NCBI RefSeq assembly: GCF_000237925.1
Contig: NC_031501.1
Span: 1,118,286 to 1,182,285 of the forward strand
DNA: 64,000 nt
Direction: 5' to 3'
Origin: Schistosoma mansoni
Taxonomy: Eukaryota; Platyhelminthes; Trematoda; Strigeidida; Schistosomatidae
In this document: piece after piece, positions 1 to 9,852 of the stretch
Position numbering within the stretch: position 1 is the stretch's first letter
Layout: each line of letters opens with the position of its first letter
Program-made: the position numbers and the translations under genes
Notes under the pieces: generated by a model
What the model saw: only the letters and a program-made list of their open reading frames with translations
Databases searched by the model: none
What the model was told of the DNA's origin: nothing

Positions 1-566
1 CTAACTCTCTTCCAACCATCGCCAATACTAGTCAGCATAGCGCGTCGTGGTAATTGGTATTCAGATATACGTAACACTTGGCCCAACTATCTCAGTCGAT
101 GAAGATTCACTACCTCATCAGCTGATTGACCATCATTCCCTAATACCCTGTGTCTAACCTCACTATTACTTACCCGGTGATCCCAGCAGATGCGAGCAAT
201 ATTTCTAAGACATTTGTGGTCAAATACTATTAACTTACGAGTATCCTCTATTCTTAATGGCCATGTTTCGCAGCCGTAAAATAGAACAGAGCGAACTGAT
301 GCGCAGTATACTCGTCCTTTAATTGATAGACGGATATCTCGTCTTCGCCATAGGTGACGTAAGTTGACAAAAGCTAAACGAGCTTTTAGAATCCGTGCTG
401 AGATTTCATCAAACACCAACCAATTAGGGCTGATCAGTCTTCCAGGATAAGTGAGGTTATCGACGCGTTCGACTACTTCACTCCCTATCCTTAGTTCAGG
501 TGTTGACGCAGGCCAGTCCTGGAGTAACAATCTACATTTGGATGGGGAGAAACGCATCCCAAACAT
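1..566 (-). mobile_element. RTE-2 LINE, 3' coding end (reverse transcriptase C-terminus)
   Basis: The minus strand from 566 to 87 is open for about 159 codons and continues, out of frame, to base 1. It reads as the post-catalytic part of a non-LTR reverse transcriptase: MRFSPSKCRLLLQDW, a SFTYLG-like LTYPGRLISP, then FYGCETWPLR and CLRNIARICWDHR, then DEVVNLHRLR, the usual order in platyhelminth RTE elements. The palm and catalytic box are absent, so this is a 5'-truncated, dead copy. The same family recurs at 26820-27150, 33470-34330 and 42815-43505, where its 3' UTR and (ACTG)n tail are visible. It is not a host gene. Confidence 0.8.
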
Positions 567-899
567 CCTGGCATATTACTCAGTTCGATTTACAGAAAGT
601 ACTACACCTCATCAGTAAGAAATGTCTTCAAACTTGTAGAAACTTTGATACACCGCTTCAGATATGAACCTTCATCAGCCAATAGCATAGACAGAAACGG
701 TAACACTGAGATATTCTGGAAAATGTTGACCCTTCTTTAAGGCTAATAAATAGACCTGTCAGGCTTGTCCTTCATATGCATGAATAAATCTAAGTTCTTC
801 AGGTTTTCAAGCGATTACAGTGCCACTGATTTAGGATTCACTTTTATGTCTATTCATTATAGTATGATTTTCATCCAGTATATTAGACATAATTTTTCT
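567..899. other. No recognisable feature
   Basis: AT-rich sequence without a credible open frame, repeat or RNA structure that I can recognise. Confidence 0.5.
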
Positions 900-1313
900 G
901 GTTAGCGTTTTTTAGCGAGTTAGTTTCTATGGGATGGGGTCGCTAACCCCATGCCCAACCCTCCTCTTTTACCCGGGCTTGGGACCGTCAGTAGCACCCG
1001 AAGGAGCTACAGGCGGAGACAACAAACCAGATTCCAGCGGAGGAAGAAATCAGGAAGAAGCGCTGGAAGTGGATAGGACACACGTTGAGGAAGTCACCCA
1101 ATTGTGTCACAGGACAAGCCCTCACATGAAATCGTGAAGGCCACAGGAGAAGAGGAAGACCAAAGAACACATTAAGCCGAGAAATGGAGACATACATAAG
1201 AATGAGCAACAACTGGATAGAACTAGAAAAGAAGGTCCATGACAGACTGGGTTAGAGTATGCTGGTCGGCGGTCTATGCTCCATTGGGAGTAACAGGCGT
1301 AAGTAAGTAAGTA
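900..1313 (+). mobile_element. RTE-1 (SR2-like) LINE, internally deleted copy
   Basis: From about 1016 the plus strand encodes the SR2-like C-terminus (TNQI, then EEEIRKK, then RKSP, then [12 protein letters not shown], then NNWIELEKK) and ends in GTAAGTAAGTAAG at 1298. Bases 900-1015, with the TAACCCCATGCCCAACCCTC block, match 36930-37090 and are probably from the 5' part of the same element. The copy therefore seems to join a 5' segment directly to the 3' end. It is not coding as it stands. Confidence 0.7.
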
Positions 1314-1503
1314 TATCAGACATAAGTGACGTACTCTTACTTAACTTGAATCGATTCCTTAAAACGATAAGATTAGGGATAAAACAAAACTATTTTTTTT
1401 ATAGAATGAATCTGATACTGAAAAATCTCTTAATATCCAAGTTTCAGATTTATTCCTTTGATTAAAGTGGATTCAAAAAATCTGTGATAGATGATTTGGT
1501 ATT

Positions 1504-1740
1504 GTTAGAAGGGGTTTTTGTGGAAATTTTAGTAATTTTATATAGTTGAAATCATGAGTCAATTGAAGTTAGACCACCTTGGTAAACCCGGAAGCACTGG
1601 ACAGCTGTTTCGTCCTACTGTGGGACTCCTCAGCAATGTGTATCCACAATCCCGCCTCGCGAGATTCGAACCCAGGACCTGTCAGTCTCGCGCTCAAGCG
1701 CCGGCATCCAACGGTATTAAGGCTTAAGAGTCTGATATCA
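1504..1740 (-). mobile_element. SINE-B copy with intact-looking hammerhead
   Basis: Minus-oriented SINE-B. Read forward it starts with the inverted 3' tail (AGAAGGGGTTTTTGTGG), then the hammerhead segment, then the B box (inverse of GGTTCGAATC) near 1665. It is shortened at its 5' side near 1735, where the A-box region is mostly missing. It inserts into otherwise unassigned AT-rich DNA. Confidence 0.85.
1594..1640 (-). ncRNA. Type I hammerhead ribozyme inside SINE-B
   Basis: On the minus strand the order is stem I strand CATTG, core CTGAGGA, stem II GTCC/GGAC, core GAA, stem III ACAGCTGT (self-complementary), cleavage-site C, then stem I strand CAGTG. All invariant core bases are present. 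Stem III differs from the commoner ACGGCCGT by two changes that keep pairing. Confidence 0.7.
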
Positions 1741-1844
1741 AATTTATTTTAACGAGTGAATGACATATTGAATGTATATCTCCTAATAGCCTTTGTTTCA
1801 AAGGACTTATAATTACTTATAGAAATAGATAGGATGTAGTTAGT

Positions 1845-1920
1845 ATTGGAATCCAAAATGAGCGTTCCGTTCTATTTCGGACTTGTCAACCGAAATATCA
1901 GCAAAGGGGGTTACTCCAAA
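1845..1920 (-). mobile_element. SINE-A remnant
   Basis: A decayed hammerhead region of SINE-A: inverse of GAAACGC-like and GACGAG-like motifs around GGAATCC and TATTTCGGACTTGTCAACC. Too diverged to fold convincingly. Confidence 0.4.
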
Positions 1921-2189
1921 CCAGTTTACATTAAACTAGACTTATATATATTTATTGTATAAGCTTGTCATTTTACTACAGGTCAAAATCTATCCCACTG
2001 TTTATTTGTCTTCATTTTGACGATATAGTTTAGAACACGGGAACAGACACTTCTATTAAGTCTTTACTATTTTAGTTATTTGTAGGCAAAACTTTAAAGA
2101 TATTACTGAATTACATAGTGAACCACTTTTTATATAAATGATTCCAAATTAAAATGATTACTTAATGAATTGAGGGTAACATTAAATTC

Positions 2190-2386
2190 ACTTGGTATTG
2201 TTTGGTTAAATCTTCCCATTGACATTTAGGACTGCAATCGATCAGTCTCTTATTGGCATATGTGCATACTGTGTGGACTGCCTCGATATTGTCTGAAGTC
2301 ACAAGCTATATAAGCAAAGATGGATAGTGTCTAGCAGTGGAATCCAGGACGCGCGGCACTTCGTCCTATTTGGGACTCGTCAACTG

Positions 2387-2395
<9 letters not shown>
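2190..2395 (-). mobile_element. SINE-A copy (Sm-alpha-like)
   Basis: Reads forward as the inverted SINE-A 3' part: TTCCCATTGACATTTAGGACTGCAA, CAGTCTCTTATTGGCATATG, then AGATGGATAGTGTCTAGCAGTGGAATCC and the inverted hammerhead ending ACTCGTCAACTGGATG. The hammerhead core has U at position 3 instead of C. The copy runs straight into a (TA)n tract at 2391. Confidence 0.85.

Positions 2396-2427
<32 letters not shown>
2391..2427. repeat. (TA)n microsatellite
   Basis: About 18 uninterrupted TA units at the truncated end of a SINE-A copy. Confidence 0.95.
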
Positions 2428-2538
2428 CACGAATGAGCCGTTCAGTGCTCTCAAGTGTTCAACCGTGGTTTAAGTTAGAGCACTGCATAATTTCAATGCA
2501 ATTCGAAAATCTCCATGACCTCTTACTGACATATAAGT

Positions 2539-2905
2539 TAGACATTAACACTATTGGATACCTGATCAGTAGTCTGGAGGTTAAGCGTCCGCATGCGTTA
2601 CTGACAAGTCCTGCGTTCGACTCCCGCGGGCGGGATCGTTGATGCATACTTCTAAGGAGTCTCATAATAGAACAAATCGACCATCTAGGCATTCCATACT
2701 AATCTAGCCTTATTTGATTCATCAATTCAACTATTAAATAGAATCTTATTAATTTAAAATTAATTCAACCCAATTTAGTCACCACCACCATTTTGATTTA
2801 ACTTATAGTTTGGATGTCATTAACATTGAAAGTGTTTTTGTTTTTGTTTAATTTATGGAAAATAACATCATCATCATCATCATGCTGTACAGATATATCT
2901 ATGTA
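2539..2905 (+). repeat. Duplicated block, copy 1 (old SINE-B plus flank)
   Basis: Starts with a diverged plus SINE-B (GACATTAACACTATTGGAT, A-box region AGTAGTCTGGAGGTTAAGCG, B box GTTCGACTC) to about 2735, then unique flank TTAAATAGAATCTTATTAAT and a (CAT)n run. The same succession including unique flank recurs at 3155-3490, so this is a local duplication and not just two SINE insertions. Confidence 0.8.
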
Positions 2906-2988
2906 TAATAAGATAGAACACAAGGTGTGAAAAATTAAATTCTATGGATGATTAACTACACTATTACTGTCCTATCGAATAGAATTTT

Positions 2989-3155
2989 ATCAAAAGGGGG
3001 TTTTGTAGAGATTTTAGTATTGTAATAGTTGCATTCATGAGTCGATTAGAGCTAGGCCACCTTGAAAAACATGGAAGCACTCGACGGCCGTCTCGTCCTA
3101 GTATGAGACTCCTTAGCAATACGTATCCATGAACCCGCTCTAGGAATTCGAAGTT
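2989..3155 (-). mobile_element. SINE-B copy
   Basis: Inverted tail AAAAGGGGGTTTTGTAGAG, then GAGTCGATTAGAGCTAGG and the decayed hammerhead segment, then CCGCTCTAGGAATTCG. It lies between the two copies of the local duplication. Confidence 0.8.
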
Positions 3156-3490
3156 AGACATTAACACCGGCTCAGTAGTCTGGAGGTTAAGCGTCCGCGC
3201 GCGTTACCGACAGGCCTTGGGTTCGACTACAACGGGCGGCATCGTAGATGCGTCTCATACTAGAACGAAACTACCATCCAGGTTTTCCATAGTGATTCTA
3301 GCCTTCTTTGATTCATCAATTCAACTATTAAATAGAATCTTATTAATTTAAAATTAATTCAACCTATTTCGTCACCATCACCATTTTGATTTAGTTTGGA
3401 TGTCATTAACATTGAAAGTGTTTTTGTTAAATATATATGGAAAACAACATCATCATCATCATCATCATCATGCACAGATATATCTATGGA
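3155..3490 (+). repeat. Duplicated block, copy 2 (old SINE-B plus flank)
   Basis: Second copy of 2539-2905, same orientation, offset about 615 bp. The shared non-SINE flank includes GAATCTTATTAATTTAAAAT, GGATGTCATTAACATTGAAA and a longer (CAT)n run at 3447-3472. The two copies differ in (CAT)n length and by short indels. Confidence 0.8.
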
Positions 3491-3826
3491 TGACTGACTA
3501 CACTCCTACTGTACTATTGTTAATCACATTTTTGGATTCTTATCTCTATTTCAATCTCATTATGATTAATCCAGAATGTGTATATATATGCAAATCAGTA
3601 TGGTAAATATCTTAATTTCTCATTTCAATTTGATGTAATGAATTATGTAAATTATGTTTACTTCATAAGTTTTGATTTTTGTATAACACTTGGTGTTGTT
3701 GACTTTCCAATAGATAGACATTATGGATGATAAGTAGTATGTAATGGTTTATGGAAACTTTAATTTTGAAGATAGATCATACCATGGAATGATTTCAACT
3801 AGATAACTATTAGAAACTGGTTAGTA
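3491..3826. other. No recognisable feature
   Basis: AT-rich sequence between the duplicated block and an R500 insertion. No gene or repeat recognised. Confidence 0.5.
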
Positions 3827-3837
3827 CTGGATGATCG

Positions 3838-4344
3838 TTTATTTATTTATTTAAACACATAAATATTGGTACAAGGAAGCACCAGATACATATGCGCCGC
3901 AAAAATCTCATTTGATTTGTGTGAGGGATGTGATACTGCCCAGGTGGTTTTCTTAGGGGACCACACTCGGAGCCTTTGACCTAAAGATTTGATCCACAAG
4001 GCAGTGGGGCATCGTGAGGAGATGCAGTCTCATGGTATCCGGTGACTAACGATTGGTTCATACGCCATTTGTTCCCTCAGGATACTGGAGCCAGCCCATG
4101 CGCACCATTGGTTTGGAATCAAGGTTTTCCAACTCCCGTGGGTGGACTTTCCATGTCCACCAACCCGGTTAAGGTGCCGGACATTCGCCTTTCGTCCTCC
4201 CAATTTCGTAAACAACAATAATACCACGAGAATGCAGTGAGTAGGATTTCCCTGGTAGAGGCTATTTACGCGTGGTCATGTGAGAGCGTTTGGAGAGGGA
4301 GAGCAGACTCTCCCCACTCTCGGCCGTACCAGGGCATTTGGGGG
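3838..4344 (-). mobile_element. R500 retroposon, full length with target-site duplication
   Basis: A 507-bp element bounded by an exact 11-bp duplication CTGGATGATCG at 3827-3837 and 4345-4355. On the minus strand it starts CCCCAAATGCCCTGGTACGG and ends in an (AAAT)n tail. The open stretch at 4030-4227 (minus) recurs with changes in other copies and is not a convincing protein. Related copies: 5819-6332, 13626-14255, 28635-29113, 45097-45615, 48268-48707 and an old one at 11640-11945. The tail and duplication point to retroposition by a LINE enzyme. I do not know a published name. Confidence 0.8.
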
Positions 4345-4474
4345 CTGGATGATCGATCGATTGATTGATTCAGGCATGGAACATTTCAACAATACGAGCC
4401 TACTAACCAATAAATGATCATGGTTAGAAATTTTTATGCTTCTTGACAGTCATGTTACCTACCAGTATAGTGTG

Positions 4475-4790
4475 GTCTACTTGTATCCATATAAGTAGTA
4501 TATGGTGATTGTCAGACATAGAATGTATTTTGGCAGAAGATCGAGAAGGAACGAACAGGAATGAAGCGCAGTAGGTAGGAAAATGCATGAACAATGAAAT
4601 CAGAGAAGATGAACTAATATTTACAGAAGGAACAGTGAAGATTGAGACAATTGTTATTTTGCAAATTCACTGTTTACCGTATGGTTATCAGAATTTAGTG
4701 AGATAGTCTGCAATTTGTGCTTAAATACATTCGATTGTCCCCACTCATGTTCTTGTTTACTACACCAGTAATGTAACTATCGATATTAAT
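4475..4790 (-). repeat. R-C dispersed repeat
   Basis: About 300 bp beginning GTGTGGTCTACTTGTATCCA and ending near TCGATTGTCCCCACTCATG. Inverse copies lie at 10140-10440 and 35035-35300, and a palindromic pair at 46668-47225. Function and class unknown. Confidence 0.7.
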
Positions 4791-4849
4791 GGCCATCAGT
4801 TACGGATTATTGATACAGTTGATACTTAATTAAGAAAAAGAAGAGGGGA

Positions 4850-5490
4850 GTTGTGTTTAATGTTTCTTTCCTTGTTAGTGAGTACAGTTCATCTATGATT
4901 AGATTAATGGGCCTTAGATTACCGGCGGTTTGCATTTCTTCATGCAATAGTTTTTTTGCTAGTTACTCATTGATTAAACATCAGCTATGGAAACGCTTGA
5001 TGGTCATGGGAATTATGAAAATTCAATTTGTACATTTCGAGATAAAGGGAAAGTACATTTTTTTGAGACGGAGACTGATTCTATATGGTTTAAGAGAGGC
5101 TGTAAAAAAGGTTAGTTAATCTGGTTGGGCAAAAAAGATAATGATTTCATTTAGGCTACTCCCATTACAAGTTCATTAAAGGCCTATGGAAAAATACCTA
5201 GAATTTGTAGTGACTTCTATCTGACACTTAGTAATCGCCTATTAAAACAAAGTTGTACAGCTGAAGAGACGGAAAAAAATACTTCTCTAAAGTAAGCCTA
5301 AAAGGTTGATATTTACAAACTCTACTGGATGAAGATTCGAGTGAACTAACTACTATTAATACACCATTTGGGATGTTCAATTACAAGTTCTTACCGTTTA
5401 GATGAAATGTTTCACCTGAGATATCCCAGTCAATTATAGATCAGATTATTACTGATCTTGATGGTTTTGAAGATAATATCGTAGTCCGGG
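4850..5490 (+). mobile_element. Gypsy-type LTR retrotransposon pol fossil
   Basis: A decayed fragment on the plus strand resembling the reverse-transcriptase part of a Gypsy polyprotein: RICSDFYLTL-like and TPFGMF-like segments at about 5200-5400 and a FEDNIVV end. It is broken in several places, has no LTRs nearby and looks old. Confidence 0.6.
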
Positions 5491-5818
5491 CTCAAAATAC
5501 TGGGACTCCTTAGCATTGGCCATCCACGACTGAACTTAGAACATATAGTCTTGTGGTGAGTTCTTAACTTCAAGACGACTAAATCAGAATCTTATGATGT
5601 ACATGTCTAACGTCAATTAAACTGACGATATTGTGCAGCTATTTTTCATTTTCAGCAGTAGATTATTATTTCACACTCCACGTGGATGGATGCTACAAGT
5701 CACAGCTACTATTATTACTACTACTACTACCCGAAAATTTGGAATAATCACTTGAAACTAATAACTGTAAAGATTGATAAAAAGTTACTGAAAAGAATAT
5801 TTTTCATTTAGTTCATAT

Positions 5819-6332
5819 ATTTTACTTATTTAAACACATAAACATTCTTACAAGGAGGCACAAAATATATAAGCACCACACAAAGTAGTTACCATCAGAT
5901 TTACATGGAGCGAGACCGAAGTACCTGATTTTCCTAGAAGGTCACTTTCCGAGCCTTTGATCCAGAAGTTCAAGGCACAAAGCAGTGGAGCAACGTTAAG
6001 AGATCCAGTCCTACAGTAGCTGGTGACCAACAATAGGTTCATACACTCTTCGTTCCCTCAGGATCCTGGAGCCAGCCCATGTGCACTATTGGTTTGGAAT
6101 CAGGATTTTCCAACTCCCCTAGGTGGATCATCTATATCCACCTACCCAATTAAAGCGCTATGACGTCCGCTTTTCGTCCTCTCAGTTTTGTAAACAATAC
6201 CCCCACCGCGAGAAGGCAGTTAGTAGGACTTCCCTGGTAGTAGCCGTATAAGCGTGGCCTTGTGCGAGCATTTGGAGAGGAAGATCGGACTCTCTTCACC
6301 CTCGACTGTACCAGGGTATTTGGGGACATGTA
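5819..6332 (-). mobile_element. R500 retroposon copy
   Basis: Near full-length second copy of R500, same orientation as 3838-4344. The tail side begins TTACTTATTTAAACACATAA and the 5' side ends ACCAGGGTATTTGGGGAC. More diverged; no clear target duplication. Confidence 0.8.
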
Positions 6333-6734
6333 TCACTATTGCAACCTTATTTCTCCACACAAACAACAAAATATAGCAAAACTAATCGACTCAAATGATC
6401 TTGGTGATAAATGATTAGTATTAATGTATATTTGTTATTACTTATTACTGGTATAATTGTAAGAAACACTGTGTATACTAACTTAATCGTTTGTTCTATC
6501 ATTATGAGCACTTTCTGTATCGATAAGAGAAGTTAATAAAAGATAGTAAGTATCAATAATGTATATCGCATTTATATAGTTATCACATGGTTAAAGAATA
6601 ATCTCTGATAACTCATATAATGAATTTAAACAATAGTGTCATAATGGTCGGTTGCTTCAAATGAATGTTAAATATATTTATGAAAAAGAAAGAAAAACAA
6701 CCCATTATTGCTGATAGTTAGTGAAAGAGATCAT
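6333..6734. other. No recognisable feature
   Basis: AT-rich DNA with no repeat or exon signature recognised. Confidence 0.5.
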
Positions 6735-7095
6735 GATTAGTATTGTTTGTTTGAATCTTCCCATTGATGTTTTTAGGACTGCAACTGGTCAGTCTCCTAT
6801 TGGCATATGTGCATACTGTGTGTATTGCCTCGATATAACCTTAATTCACAAGCATTATAAACAAAGATGGATAGTGGCTAGCAGTGGAATCCAGTTTGAC
6901 GCGCGTTTCGTCCTATTTGGGACTCGTCAACTGGATGTATCTGCATCCCAGAGTTAATGTTCACTCTGGGACTCGAACCTAGTACCTTTGGCTTCAAACG
7001 TAATCACGTTATCCACTTAGCTACTGAATCCTGATAGCCACTTGCTTGTGCAATAGGGTGAAGTTTAAATTCACTTAGTATTGTTTGTTTGAATT
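6735..7095 (-). mobile_element. SINE-A, slightly more than one unit
   Basis: A complete minus-oriented SINE-A. The tRNA-like head lies at about 6955-7045 (B box inverse of GGTTCGAGTCCC, A box inverse of TAGCTAAGTGG) and the hammerhead at about 6881-6940. AGTATTGTTTGTTTGAA occurs at both ends about 335 bp apart, so the copy spans a full unit plus the start of the next, as expected from a tandem template. The hammerhead carries an extra AAA after the cleavage site and U at core position 3. Confidence 0.85.
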
Positions 7096-7189
7096 GAATA
7101 GAATTTGCATTGAATAGAATAAAGGAATTAATGAACAGGTTTGTATGGTATAGTTGTTAGCTTCATTTATATGACATTTAGATACTAAT

Positions 7190-7292
7190 TATCAGAAGGG
7201 GTTTTGTGGAGATATAGTATTTTTCAAAGTTGAAAGCGTGAGTCAATTGAAGCTACACCACCATGGAAAATCTGGAAGCACTAGATACACCA
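7190..7292 (-). mobile_element. SINE-B 3' fragment
   Basis: Inverted SINE-B tail (ATCAGAAGGGGTTTTGTGGA) through ACCACCATGGAAAATCTGGA, stopping before the hammerhead. Confidence 0.8.
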
Positions 7293-7299
7293 TAAAACT

Positions 7300-7830
7300 G
7301 CTGTTTCCATGTTTAATCAATCATAAATAAACAATACAGAATCTGATAGAAATATACATTGTACCCGTTATTCAGCTTCATGTCACAGATAACCTAGTTG
7401 TATTTGGTGAATTTTTAATTCTGAATAACAGAAGGTATATCGTAGATTTTTCTGTTGTTTCGAATGATGGTGGACAAAAACAAAAGAATCAGCGTAGACC
7501 ATTGAGAGTTACTATAAACTACAGTTTGATTGTGAGCATTATTAATGCTGAAGTAACTGAACTCATAAAGTGGATATAGAGATTGAAAAAATTTGGAGAT
7601 GGGTGGTAGTGGGCAGTGAAATCTGATGTCATCAAACATAGAATACGATTATTTCACATATTCAAATCAGAAGATCCTTGACAATTCAAAGACAATCGTA
7701 TATTGATCTCAAGTTTTGATTTAATATCCATCAATAGTTTTCTAGCTTGGCATTATACAAATATAGGATTGTACATTAGACTGGGCATGTTCGTATAACC
7801 CGTGTCTTTACCACCTTAGTTGAAGAAGTT
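7300..7830. other. No recognisable feature
   Basis: AT-rich unassigned sequence. The 74-codon minus frame at 7415-7639 shows no domain and no splice context. Confidence 0.45.
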
Positions 7831-7956
7831 TTAAAAAGCCATAAAACATGTTGGAGAAGATTTGTAGCTCAGGTGGGTGATTTTGATGGAATTTTGTTGT
7901 TTGAGCTAGATGGTTTGGTCGTGGAGCTTTCATCGTCCTTCTGAACGACATCATCA

Positions 7957-8156
7957 NNNNNNNNNNNNNNNNNNNNNNNNNNNNNNNNNNNNNNNNNNNN
8001 NNNNNNNNNNNNNNNNNNNNNNNNNNNNNNNNNNNNNNNNNNNNNNNNNNNNNNNNNNNNNNNNNNNNNNNNNNNNNNNNNNNNNNNNNNNNNNNNNNNN
8101 NNNNNNNNNNNNNNNNNNNNNNNNNNNNNNNNNNNNNNNNNNNNNNNNNNNNNNNN
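7957..8156. other. Assembly gap (200 N)
   Basis: Run of N of round length, so the true gap size is unknown. Confidence 0.99.
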
Positions 8157-8300
8157 TGTAACAACATTAATTTGTCATTTCATCGATAGTATTCTAAATA
8201 GAGGATAGGTGATTATGTATAGCTCAAGATTATGTTTCACTATTTTTCTTAATATCAATATGGATTTGCCATGTATTACCTCATGAGTATGCGCCTCTGA

Positions 8301-8366
8301 GTAAGTCACTTGTTTAATGGCGGCATTGACTTAGTAAGTCACATGTTAAATGGCGGCATCAGACTT
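8301..8366. repeat. 33-bp tandem repeat, two copies
   Basis: GTAAGTCACTTGTTTAATGG and GTAAGTCACATGTTAAATGG start two adjacent 33-bp units with few differences. Confidence 0.85.
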
Positions 8367-8549
8367 CCTCCGACAAAGTATGAAAGCTGCACTGGACAAA
8401 ATGTGAATCACATGTGGAGAAATTGAAACATTTCACTTCTACTCGAAGTTTGTGTTGATGATGTCGTTCAGAAGGACGATGAAAGTTCCACGACCAAACC
8501 ATCCAGCTCAGTGATTAAAACTCCATCAAAAGCCATAAAACATACTGCT

Positions 8550-9545
8550 ACACTCAACTTTATCATTACTCGAAAAGTGGTTCTAACATGCGTAAGAGAC
8601 TCCAATCTTCCACTCAGTATTACGATATCAAATTGTGATACGGTATAAATGATTCTTGAAAGACGTTAATTTGGATTTTTACCAGTTCAGTCAAATAGTC
8701 TACATTTACCTGTATGGGTCAAACGAACAGTCCATAACTTAACAGCTGCATTTATAACTCTAAGGGTAAGTGCTGTATAAAAATTCAAATTAATTGTCAT
8801 TGGAGATAATAATTTATTATACCAGCTAATCGTCATTTTTTAATCCATACTACAGCATCAGTCTGTTAGAGTATCATTGCATGATGTTCAAGGTTATCCA
8901 ACGAGACAAGTGTAAGTTGCCTACACATAATCAGAATAAATAACAGTTTACTAACAAGTTGTAATTCATAACCATAGGTATAAATGTTGACACCAAAACA
9001 ACATATTTTAAGGTTTTAGCACCCCACCTTACTCCATCACCAAAAGAAACTGACACAAGTCCCAGTTGGTGGAATTAACACTGTCGTTTCAAATATATGT
9101 AATACGTGTAGGTTAACAACACGAGCGTATCATTAAAATGGTAACCCTCAAAACTTTTCGTAGCCTAGTTTACTCGTAATTCTAACAAGTTCACCTCATT
9201 TGTATGGCTTAGATTAGAAAAAGTACGCCTTTTTTCCATTTGTTGATAAGATATATTAGAAGAAAGAACACTTCCAACCATTCATTACAATAAAACAGAA
9301 GAAAAACAGTAAATAAACACTGAAAACAGCAATTTATGTCAAAAAAAATTAAAACAGTGTAAAGAAATTATAGGAAACACATAAGTATTACAAAATAGGT
9401 TAACTATACTAACACTGACTCACAATGCAAGATGCATTAAATCAAGAAACAATCATTCAAAACTTTACAACTAAAAATCATACTACTTATAAATTATAAG
9501 TAGCAAAAGTTAAATACAAAATTCGTCAATGTTTTAACCGATCAT
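8550..9545. other. Unassigned, includes probable 3' flank of the PTAR1-like gene
   Basis: AT-rich, no repeat recognised. The part just below 9549 should be the 3' UTR of the minus-strand gene. I could not choose a polyadenylation signal. Confidence 0.4.
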
Positions 9546-9548
9546 CAA

Positions 9549-9852
9549 TTATAAATTTTTAAGTAAACTTGTTAAATATTCTGATAACCAAAATAAATAT
9601 CTCCAAGAAAGTAAATCAATCCACTTCAATGATGATGGTTCTTTGCATAGATTATTTGTATATAACCAACTAAGAAATTCATTGAAAGAAAATCCTGTAG
9701 AATAGATCTTAGATGATTCTAATTTTGTAATAATATCTAATGTTTTAGGAAGTAAAGGTTCCACTGGACTAAGTAATTTTACAATGCCTTCATTGGAATT
9801 GTATGAAGATTGGTATTGATTTAATTGGATCCAGAATGTAATCAATCGTCTT
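9549..9852 (-). CDS. PTAR1-like gene, last exon
   Basis: Acceptor TTACAG before 9852. The first base completes an Arg codon, then RRL-ITFWIQLNQ, ending SEYLTSLLKNL and TAA. Confidence 0.65.

Larger units (their letters stand above)
7835..8546. repeat. Inverted repeat around an assembly gap
   Basis: Left arm 7835-7956 and right arm about 8456-8546 are inverse copies (shared GATGATGTCGTTCAGAAGGA and CCACGACCAAACCATC). The left arm runs into the 200-N gap at 7957-8156. The loop contains a 33-bp direct repeat at 8301-8366. The arms probably belong to a dispersed repeat of unknown class. Confidence 0.7.

Noticed and set aside
87-566. 159-codon open frame as a host gene
   Set aside because: It has the post-catalytic motifs of a non-LTR reverse transcriptase and matching copies elsewhere in the window.
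3440-3475. Histidine-run protein (HHHHHHHH)
   Set aside because: Produced by a (CAT)n microsatellite in a duplicated non-coding flank.
4030-4227. 65-codon minus frame in R500 as a small gene
   Set aside because: The frame is carried by a repeat, is broken in other copies and has no domain.
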